20,313 bases of DNA from positions 1 through 20,313 of the forward strand of contig JACDEQ010000008.1 in NCBI GenBank assembly GCA_013816225.1, given 5' to 3'. Position 1 is the first letter of the stretch, and every line of letters begins with the position of its first letter. Below are positions 14,801 to 20,313 of the stretch, piece after piece. The DNA is from Armatimonadota bacterium. Lineage in GTDB: Bacteria > Armatimonadota > Fimbriimonadia > Fimbriimonadales > ATM1. The position numbers were made by a program, and so were the translations under genes. The notes below the pieces were generated by a model that did not search any database, was not told the DNA's origin, and saw only the letters and a list, made by a program, of their open reading frames with translations.

Positions 14801-15920
14801 CCCGGCGCGTCTGCCTCTGGCGACGCTCGTCATACTTCTCCTCAATTTCGCAGCTGCGTTCTTTACCCTGGGGAATTCGGATGCTCTCCTGAAGTGGGGG
14901 TTCACTCCCGGTCCGATGGCTGCGATGGGGGTGGGCGAAAGATTCATAACCGCTTTCACCAGCATGTTCATTCACCTGGACCCGGTTCATCTGCTCGGCA
15001 ACATGCTTTTCCTCGCAGCTGCCGGCCCTCCCATCGAGCGCGTAGCCGGTCCGATTCGGTTTGCGGGGGTCTATCTCCTGGGTGGGCTCGCAGGGATCGG
15101 CTTGCATGCGCTCATGTCCAAATTCGTAATGGTTGCGGCCGCGGGCGAGCCGATCGCCGGAGCCAGCGCGGCCATCGCGGCGCTGGTCGGATACGCGCTG
15201 CTGAGGTTCTATCGCGTGCGCGTTCCGATGCTTCCTAAGCTCTATGTGCCCCTCTACGCCATCATCCTGGTTTGGGTGCTACTCCAGATCCTGGGGGGCA
15301 TCTGGGTCGTGCGCCAATTCGGCGGCGCTGTCGGATTCTGGGCTCACCTTGGAGGCTTCGTCATGGGGCTCGCGCTCGCGTTCCTTTTCGGTGCCGGCAG
15401 GGTCATGTACGACGAGGCATGGACCGAGCACTTGTCGGAAGCCGAAGCCCGCGGCGAGGCTGCCAAGGGGGCAGCCGCAAAGGGTCGCTTGACGACTTCG
15501 CCAAAGGACGCCGAAACCTTGGTCGACCTTTTCGAAAGCGCGGATGCGATCGGCAACGATGATGAGGCGATCGTAGCGCTCACGGATTTGGCCGGGGCCG
15601 ATCCCGCCCATCGGAACGGCTTCGCTATCAGAAGGCTCGCCGAAAGGCACGCTCTGGGGAGAATCCCAGTAGCCCGGCGTTTGCGGCTCGGCAGCGAGCT
15701 GGCATCGTCGCTGCCGGACATTTCAGAGTTTCTTTTCCAGTCGATTTTGGAGGACCCACCGAGCGACGACACCCCCAAGGCCTTGGTCTCGCTCATCGAA
15801 CTCTTGCACGCTTCCGACGTACGCGCCGCAAAGCACTTTGCGAACAAACTCGACAGCGAACATAGCCTCGCCCCAGAAACGGAGACCGCCCGGCAGCGAT
15901 GGCCGGATATTTTCGGTTAG
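14787..15920 (+). CDS. Rhomboid-family intramembrane serine protease with cytosolic extension
   Basis: The product has 377 residues. Residues 1-205 form a rhomboid core of about six membrane helices. Landmarks are H68-x3-N72 in DPVHLLGNMLFL, the catalytic Ser127 in the GxS motif AGASAAIAAL, and the catalytic His187 in FWAHLGGFVMG. These form the Ser-His dyad and oxyanion site of rhomboids, which cut other membrane proteins within or near the bilayer. Residues 206-377 are a soluble, helical, charged extension (SEAEARGEAAKGAAAKG, then helices such as DAETLVDLFESADAIG and TPKALVSLIELLHASDV), perhaps TPR-like, on the cytosolic side. The start at 14787 lies inside the end of yebC. Its TAG shares two bases with the stop of the convergent oxidoreductase gene, in TTAG at 15917-15920. 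The substrate is unknown. Confidence 0.9.
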   Translation: MTLANPARLPLATLVILLLNFAAAFFTLGNSDALLKWGFTPGPMAAMGVGERFITAFTSMFIHLDPVHLLGNMLFLAAAGPPIERVAGPIRFAGVYLLGGLAGIGLHALMSKFVMVAAAGEPIAGASAAIAALVGYALLRFYRVRVPMLPKLYVPLYAIILVWVLLQILGGIWVVRQFGGAVGFWAHLGGFVMGLALAFLFGAGRVMYDEAWTEHLSEAEARGEAAKGAAAKGRLTTSPKDAETLVDLFESADAIGNDDEAIVALTDLAGADPAHRNGFAIRRLAERHALGRIPVARRLRLGSELASSLPDISEFLFQSILEDPPSDDTPKALVSLIELLHASDVRAAKHFANKLDSEHSLAPETETARQRWPDIFG

Positions 15921-17158
15921 AGAGCTTGCTGCAGCCTCATCAGATCGAAGTCGCTCTTAGCCAGGGCCGCGACGAGCGGCTCGACCGACGCACCTTGCAC
16001 GATAAGCTTCTCGATCATGTCACTCAACGGTTCTTGAGCCTTGTAGTCCTTCCGCAGGTCAGTGAAGCTGGCGATCCGGCCGTCGTCTCGAAGCACGATC
16101 TCCGAAAGAAGGGGCGCTTCAGGATCGCCGAACTGGAAGGTGCGGCCTTTGGCGTCGGGGTCTCCGCGAAATATCAGTGACAGCTCGCCAATGTCGCTGA
16201 AGAAATAAGGAGCCTTGCGATATGCTTCCGATTGGCCCGCCATGCCCCTACCGGCGTGCTCACCGGTCCATTTCGCGTGCATATGATGCTCGGCGCGGAA
16301 TGGCCGCCCCATAATTTCGTCGGCATATTCGGCAACGTCGCCGGCCAGCCAGATATTCGAATCCGATGATCGAAGGTTCGCATCGGCCAGCAGGCCTTGT
16401 TCACCCGTATTGAGCCCGGCGTCCTGGCCCATCTTGATGCGCGGCTTTGCTCCGACACCGGCGACGATGAGCTCCCCTTCGAGCCGCTCACCGGACTTGG
16501 TCCGAACGGCGCCATCGGATACCTCAGCGACGGCCTGTCCCAAGTTCACCTTGGCCCCCATCTTTTCGAGCTCCCTTCGAATCGCGTCGGCGCAAGCCGG
16601 AGAGCCGAGTTTGGGTAGAACGCGGTCTGCGAACTCGATCAGCGAGACGTTCATACCTCGCGAAAGAAGCGACGCGGCCACCTCGACACCGATCCAGCCA
16701 CCGCCGATGACCACGGCGCTCTTGCCGCTCTTGGCCTCCTCCTTGATTCGGCGGCTATCCGCGGCCGTACGCAGCAGTTCGACCCTTTCTGCGCCCGAAA
16801 TCGGTGGACGCTGGGGTTCCGATCCCAAGGCGTACAGGAGTTTTCCATAGTGGATCAGGTCGCCGTTCCGAAGCTCGACCGCCCTCGGCCCGGTCTTGAC
16901 GCTGTATGCCTCGGTTCCGAGCATCAGGTCGATATCGTTGTCCGGATAGAACTTGTGATCCTTCGAATGGGCGTCGGCGATCTCCATGCCGTCCTTGGTC
17001 AAGTAGTTCTTGGAGAGTGGCGGCCGGTCGTATGGCGGCTCTGTATCGGCGGAAATGATGCCGATCGGAGCAGATTTGTCGATTTCGCGAATGGCGGCTG
17101 CGGCATACCCACAGCTCGTGCCACCGCCCAGCAAGAGATAGTCGAAAGATTGAGGCAT
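15917..17158 (-). CDS. AIF-like FAD/NAD(P)-dependent pyridine nucleotide-disulfide oxidoreductase
   Basis: The product has 413 residues. I chose ATG 17158, which places the FAD-binding Rossmann motif at the start (FDYLLLGGGTSCGYAAAAI, GGGxxxG at residues 11-17), with GGAG about 12 bases upstream. Next come PPYDRPPLSKNYL (42-54), typical of ferredoxin-reductase-type flavoproteins, and the second, NAD(P)H-binding motif VVIGGGWIGVEVAASLLSRG (150-169). GAKPRIKMG and IWLAGDVAEY (Gly273-Asp274, FAD contact) follow. The C-terminal domain (about 290-413) resembles the AIF/rubredoxin-reductase type. It transfers electrons from NAD(P)H to an unknown acceptor, and may act as a diaphorase or in redox balance. 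The gene stands alone on the minus strand and converges with the rhomboid gene. Confidence 0.9.
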   Translation of the reverse strand: MPQSFDYLLLGGGTSCGYAAAAIREIDKSAPIGIISADTEPPYDRPPLSKNYLTKDGMEIADAHSKDHKFYPDNDIDLMLGTEAYSVKTGPRAVELRNGDLIHYGKLLYALGSEPQRPPISGAERVELLRTAADSRRIKEEAKSGKSAVVIGGGWIGVEVAASLLSRGMNVSLIEFADRVLPKLGSPACADAIRRELEKMGAKVNLGQAVAEVSDGAVRTKSGERLEGELIVAGVGAKPRIKMGQDAGLNTGEQGLLADANLRSSDSNIWLAGDVAEYADEIMGRPFRAEHHMHAKWTGEHAGRGMAGQSEAYRKAPYFFSDIGELSLIFRGDPDAKGRTFQFGDPEAPLLSEIVLRDDGRIASFTDLRKDYKAQEPLSDMIEKLIVQGASVEPLVAALAKSDFDLMRLQQAL

Positions 17159-17573
17159 TGTTGGGCACTCTCCAAGCGATTCGGTCGATCCTCGAGTTCC
17201 AAGGATAGGCAAAGACGGGGCTGTCGCCCTAAAGCTTACCAACGATCGCCACCATACGAAATAGCGCTTTGGCCCGATGCCGTCGATGCCAGTATTGCAG
17301 ATTTAAGTAGGGCTCGGGTCATGGTTTTGTCTCTGGGAAAGCGTGCCGAGACACCTCCCGTTAGGTCTACGCGAGTGGACAGGCGATCGTTCTTAGGGAT
17401 TTTGGCCCTGCTTTTTGCGCGGTTTACCAACTTTCCCGCCCATCGAACGCGTCGGATTTGGTAGAGTACATAGTTAATTGGCAAATTCTTGTCTCAAAAG
17501 GACAATTCTGCTAGTAATATAGTATGGGCGGCGTTCACCGCCAAAAAATCTCTCTCTGAGAGGAGGAGCACAG
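17159..17573. other. Divergent intergenic region upstream of oxidoreductase and PEP-CTERM genes
   Basis: I see no supported gene in these 415 bases. A plus-strand AT-rich part near 17470-17520 probably holds the promoter of the PEP-CTERM gene. A minus-strand open frame of 82 codons (17484-17236) has no ribosome site or family likeness and is taken as chance. The leader of the PEP-CTERM gene contains a short hairpin, with GGCGG (17527-17531) pairing with CCGCC (17538-17542). Confidence 0.4.
17478..17520 (+). promoter_or_regulatory. Candidate promoter of the PEP-CTERM gene
   Basis: TTGGCA at 17478-17483 is followed after 17 bases by GACAAT at 17501-17506, a fair -35/-10 pair. A second possibility is TTGTCT (17489-17494), then 18 bases and AGTAAT (17513-17518), next to TAATAT (17515-17520). 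The stretch is markedly more AT-rich than its surroundings and lies 54-96 bases before the ATG at 17574. I cannot tell which pair is used. Confidence 0.3.
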
Positions 17574-18230
17574 ATGAAGAAACTATTGATCGCTGCCTCG
17601 TTGGCCGTGGCTGGAGCTGCAAACGCTGGAGATATTCTCTACGAGCAACCTTACGACGGCACATCGTTCGGCTTTATTTCGCAGACTGTTTTGGATGATA
17701 AGGACAATTCGACCTACTTGTTCGACGACGTTGTCGTCAGCAACGGTCCTTGGACGATCAACAAGATCACTGCGTACGGTGAGGAAGGTGGAGTTGCCGG
17801 GCAAACGCAAGCAACCCGTGTCAGATTTACCGAAAACCACAGCTTCACCAACCCCGGGGCTGTCGGCCTCGAGTTCACGCTTGCCGGCGCGGGCGGCATG
17901 GTGGGCGGCAATGCCGTTCTCGACATTCCCAACCTAACCCTGGATAACGGCACTTGGTGGATTTCGGTTTGGGTCGAGAGGCCTTTTGACACTGGTGGTC
18001 AATGGAACTGGAGGGGGACTCAACCCGTTACCGGATCCGAAGCTTGGGCCCATAACCCGGGCGGCGGCCTGCTCGGAACGACCGAGCCCGGTACAATCGG
18101 CTCGTTCTCCGGTCTTGGACCCACGGATTTATCCTTCACAATCGAAGGCCAGGCCGTTCCGGAGCCCGGTACGCTGCTGGCTCTTGGTGTTGGCCTCGCT
18201 GCCTTGGCAGCATCCCGCCGACGCAATTAG
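17574..18230 (+). CDS. PEP-CTERM sorting domain-containing secreted protein
   Basis: The product has 218 residues. The ATG at 17574 follows a strong AGGAGG site and leads into a signal peptide (MKKLLIAASLAVAGAANA, cleavage near residue 18). The middle (19-190) is a beta-rich extracellular domain of unknown function, with WTINKITAYGEEGG, VGLEFTLAGAGGM and WWISVWVERPFDTGGQWNW. The C-terminus is a PEP-CTERM signal: AVPEPGTLLALGVGLAA, then a tail of SRRRN. In PEP-CTERM systems an exosortase cuts at this motif, and proteins are often tied to exopolysaccharide or biofilm production; no exosortase gene lies in this window. An AT-rich promoter region and a strong intrinsic terminator flank it, so it appears to be a single-gene transcript. 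Its ligand or function cannot be read from the sequence. Confidence 0.88.
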   Translation: MKKLLIAASLAVAGAANAGDILYEQPYDGTSFGFISQTVLDDKDNSTYLFDDVVVSNGPWTINKITAYGEEGGVAGQTQATRVRFTENHSFTNPGAVGLEFTLAGAGGMVGGNAVLDIPNLTLDNGTWWISVWVERPFDTGGQWNWRGTQPVTGSEAWAHNPGGGLLGTTEPGTIGSFSGLGPTDLSFTIEGQAVPEPGTLLALGVGLAALAASRRRN

Positions 18231-18250
18231 CCATACTCGCCTCAATCATG

Positions 18251-18291
18251 AAAGGGGAATCGCTTCGCAATGCGGAGCGATTCCGTCTTTT
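18251..18291 (+). terminator. Intrinsic terminator of the PEP-CTERM gene
   Basis: A near-perfect 13-base-pair stem (18256-18268 with 18272-18284, one T-G wobble) closes a three-base AAT loop and is followed by GTCTTTT. The stem starts GGAATCGCT and ends AGCGATTCC. It lies 21 bases after the PEP-CTERM stop and before radA, separating the two transcripts. Flanking AAA and TTT may extend the stem and let it act on the other strand too. Confidence 0.85.
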
Positions 18292-18315
18292 AAGGCGCGA
18301 GGAACATAGATAGGG

Positions 18316-19665
18316 GTGTCCAAGGCCAAGACGATATATTCTTGCCAAGAATGCGGCGCCACATCGCCCAAGTGGCTCGGTAAGTGCCCGGATTGCGGGA
18401 GTTGGAACACTTTCGTCGAGGAAATTTTCGTGGGTGTCGCAACTCCGACGTCGCGGGCAAACGCGTTGGAAGCTCCGAGCATCGGCGCCGTTGGAAGTAT
18501 CGAGGGCAAGCGAGCGTCGTCCGGAGTATCGTCCTTCGATCGCATCCTGGGCGGCGGGCTGGTCCCCGGGTCCATCATCCTTGTCGGGGGAGACCCCGGC
18601 ATTGGCAAGAGCACGCTGCTCACTGAAGTCGCCGGCAAAGTCGCAGAGCAAGGGTCGAGGGCGCTCTACATCTCCGGGGAAGAATCCGCGAGCCAGATCA
18701 AGCTGCGCGCGGAGCGGCTCGGCGCGATCCACGACGGCTTTATGCTCGCCTCCACAAACGATCTCTCGGAGGCTCTTTGTTACATCTCCGGTTCGACGCC
18801 CGACCTCGTAATCATTGACAGCATCCAGACGATCGGCTCGGAGGATCTCGACAGCGCGACCGGCAGCGTCTCTCAAGTACGCCACTGCGCCACGGCCCTT
18901 CACGCAGTCGCAAAATCCGGGGACGCAGCGGTCATTCTCGTGGGCCACGTGACAAAAGACGGGGCGATCGCTGGCCCGAAGGTCTTGGAGCACCTAGTGG
19001 ACACGGTCCTGTACTTCGAAGGCGAGGGGCACGGGCGGCTACGGGCGCTGCGCGCCACTAAGAACCGGTTCGGAGCCACAAACGAGATCGCTCTGTTCGA
19101 AATGTCGGAGACCGGCCTGCATCCGGTCGAGAATCCTTCCGGGGCCCTCCTGGCCGAGCGGATGGCCGACGCGCCCGGCTCAGCCGTCTTTCCGGCGATC
19201 GAGGGCACGAGGCCGCTGCTCGTCGAAGTTCAAGCGCTGGTGACCCCGAATTACACGAACAACCCGAGGCGCACCGTCACGGGCGTGGACTACAACCGAG
19301 CGATGCTGGTTCTCAGCGTCATCGAGAAGAGAGGTGGCCTTCGGCTCGGTTCTCACGATGTATTCATCAACGTCGTGGGCGGGCTCCAAATACGAGAGCC
19401 CGCGGCAGACCTCGCGATCTTCCTCGCCGTCGTCAGCAGCCACAAGGATGTCCCGTTGCCGTCGGATCTGGTCGCATTCGGCGAGATCGGCTTGACTGGC
19501 GAGATACGCAGTGTTTCGGCTGCCGAACTCCGGCTATCGGAGGCGGCCCGCATGGGTTTCAAGCGCGCGGCGGTTTCCCAAAACCTCAAGAAGAGCCAGT
19601 CGGTCCAAGGAATGAAACTGGGTGCTTTCAGGTCGGTATCCGACGCGCTCGGATTGTTCTCGTAA
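18316..19665 (+). CDS. radA: DNA repair protein RadA (Sms)
   Basis: The product has 449 residues, the usual length. An N-terminal zinc finger uses C10, C13, C24 and C27 (SCQECG ... CPDCGSW). The RecA-like ATPase core has Walker A GGDPGIGKST (91-100) and Walker B LVIIDSIQ (164-171). The RadA-specific KNRFG motif is at 249-253 in RATKNRFGATNE. A Lon-protease-like C-terminal domain (about 290-449) includes VTGVDYNRAMLVLSVIEKR, INVVGGLQIREPAADLAIFL and FGEIGLTGEIRSV. RadA is a hexameric helicase that drives branch migration and helps RecA in recombinational repair. The start is GTG 18316, where the protein begins MSKAKTIYSCQECG; GAGGAA lies about 11 bases upstream. A terminator separates it from the PEP-CTERM gene before it. 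Confidence 0.97.
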   Translation: MSKAKTIYSCQECGATSPKWLGKCPDCGSWNTFVEEIFVGVATPTSRANALEAPSIGAVGSIEGKRASSGVSSFDRILGGGLVPGSIILVGGDPGIGKSTLLTEVAGKVAEQGSRALYISGEESASQIKLRAERLGAIHDGFMLASTNDLSEALCYISGSTPDLVIIDSIQTIGSEDLDSATGSVSQVRHCATALHAVAKSGDAAVILVGHVTKDGAIAGPKVLEHLVDTVLYFEGEGHGRLRALRATKNRFGATNEIALFEMSETGLHPVENPSGALLAERMADAPGSAVFPAIEGTRPLLVEVQALVTPNYTNNPRRTVTGVDYNRAMLVLSVIEKRGGLRLGSHDVFINVVGGLQIREPAADLAIFLAVVSSHKDVPLPSDLVAFGEIGLTGEIRSVSAAELRLSEAARMGFKRAAVSQNLKKSQSVQGMKLGAFRSVSDALGLFS

Positions 19666-19741
19666 CGCGAGAGCGGTGAGATTCCTCCCTCCGCAAGCTT
19701 CCGACACTGTTCCAGAAGCTTCGGCAGTCCAGTGGCGGCAT

Positions 19742-20313
19742 TTAACGGAACGCGTCTGCCACCATCCAGCCGCACAAGAGGCCTATGTAGAGCAGGTTTC
19801 CCCCCCACATAAGCGACTGCTCCCACGAGATGCCGGGCGAAAAGTACGACATGATCGCGTAGCTGATCGTGAGGACACCCGCCGTTGTCACCGCGCGGCT
19901 CACGCTGTACGTGAACGACTTCTGCATCAGACCGAGGAAAACGTACAAAAACGCTGACGCCCAAAAGCTCGCAACAGCGACCAGCCCGAGCGACGCCGCC
20001 GGGCTGATCCGGCCCGAGCTTCCCTGCGCGACGCTCGTCCAACGGTCGACGGTCTGGGTAATTGCGATAGCGGCTCCCGCCACCACGCCGTTGATGAAGA
20101 GCATCATGATGAGGCCGAACGTCCACGACGAAACGGGTGTCAGGTTCTCGGCGAAAGGCTGTTCGCGCGTAACGGCGACATAAAACAGCATCAGCCCGCT
20201 GATGATCGCGGCGACCCAGAGCGCGGCGGCGTTCGGACGCGCCGGCGCGACGTCGCCGTATCGGCTGACCGTGGCCGTTTGCTTAAGGACCTCCTCGTAT
20301 CGCACAGCGAAGG
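19742..20313 (-). CDS. Hypothetical multi-pass membrane protein, possibly cut at the window edge
   Basis: The frame ends at 19742 and reads back to a GTG at 20305, giving 187 residues. It is still open through the last bases, so the real start may lie beyond the window. Five hydrophobic segments are visible: about residues 27-46 (LWVAAIISGLMLFYVAV), 62-83, 105-127 (SFWASAFLYVFLGLM), 138-156 and 164-184. The N-terminal 25 residues are hydrophilic and probably cytosolic; loops are short. I recognise no family or catalytic motif. It converges with radA (76 bases between ends). That gap has an inverted AAGCTTC/GAAGCTT pair but no T-tract, so it is not a clear terminator. Confidence 0.65.
   Translation of the reverse strand, partial: FAVRYEEVLKQTATVSRYGDVAPARPNAAALWVAAIISGLMLFYVAVTREQPFAENLTPVSSWTFGLIMMLFINGVVAGAAIAITQTVDRWTSVAQGSSGRISPAASLGLVAVASFWASAFLYVFLGLMQKSFTYSVSRAVTTAGVLTISYAIMSYFSPGISWEQSLMWGGNLLYIGLLCGWMVADAFR

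Noticed and set aside
17236..17484. Minus-strand frame of 82 codons upstream of the oxidoreductase
   Set aside because: No ribosome site, mixed composition and overlap with the likely promoter region of the divergent gene.

Overview
The window looks like a piece of a GC-rich bacterial chromosome. Three features suggest Armatimonadota, perhaps Fimbriimonadales: two PEP-CTERM tails (one intact gene, one wreck), a HAF-type repeat secreted protein, and a prepilin-like single-domain protein. This placement is inference, because no rRNA or species-level marker is present. Housekeeping genes (lepA at the left edge, yebC, radA) sit among secreted, stress and carbohydrate genes. I see no CRISPR array, tRNA, rRNA, intact insertion sequence or phage module.

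Layout: the 3' half of lepA (+, 1-910) runs tail-to-tail into a secreted BNR/Asp-box repeat protein (-, 916-3548) that one missing base splits into two frames. A small Tat-exported ankyrin-like protein (+, 3640-4119) follows. Next is a tightly packed minus-strand set, in transcription order: two-domain universal stress protein (8341-7445), M16 peptidase with its zinc motif (7448-6267), M16 partner without it (6270-5020), type IV pseudopilin-like protein (4985-4410), and an 81-residue SelW/Rdx-like redox protein (4389-4144). A DUF72 protein (+, 8387-9199) diverges from the stress gene. A GH27 alpha-galactosidase (-, 9273-10676), a possible small ORF and the HAF-repeat protein (-, 10856-12316) follow. 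From 12317 to 13521 there is no intact gene, only decayed fragments including a frameshifted PEP-CTERM tail. Then come a STAS-domain protein (-, 13522-13887), yebC overlapping a rhomboid protease gene (+, 14066-15920), an AIF-like FAD oxidoreductase (-, 15917-17158), an intact PEP-CTERM protein with a strong terminator (+, 17574-18291), radA (+, 18316-19665), and an unrecognised five-helix membrane protein at the right edge (-).

The most notable observation is the SelW/Rdx-like gene. It has an in-frame TGA at codon 11, exactly where the family's CxxC/CxxU redox motif has its second Cys or Sec. A hairpin whose apical loop is GGUCU begins 16 bases after the TGA, with the loop 21 bases after it, as expected of a bacterial SECIS element. 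I read this as a selenoprotein gene that ordinary gene calling would miss. It sits at the end of the stress protein / M16 / pseudopilin cluster. The window holds no selA, selB, selC or selD, so the decoding machinery must be looked for elsewhere in the genome.
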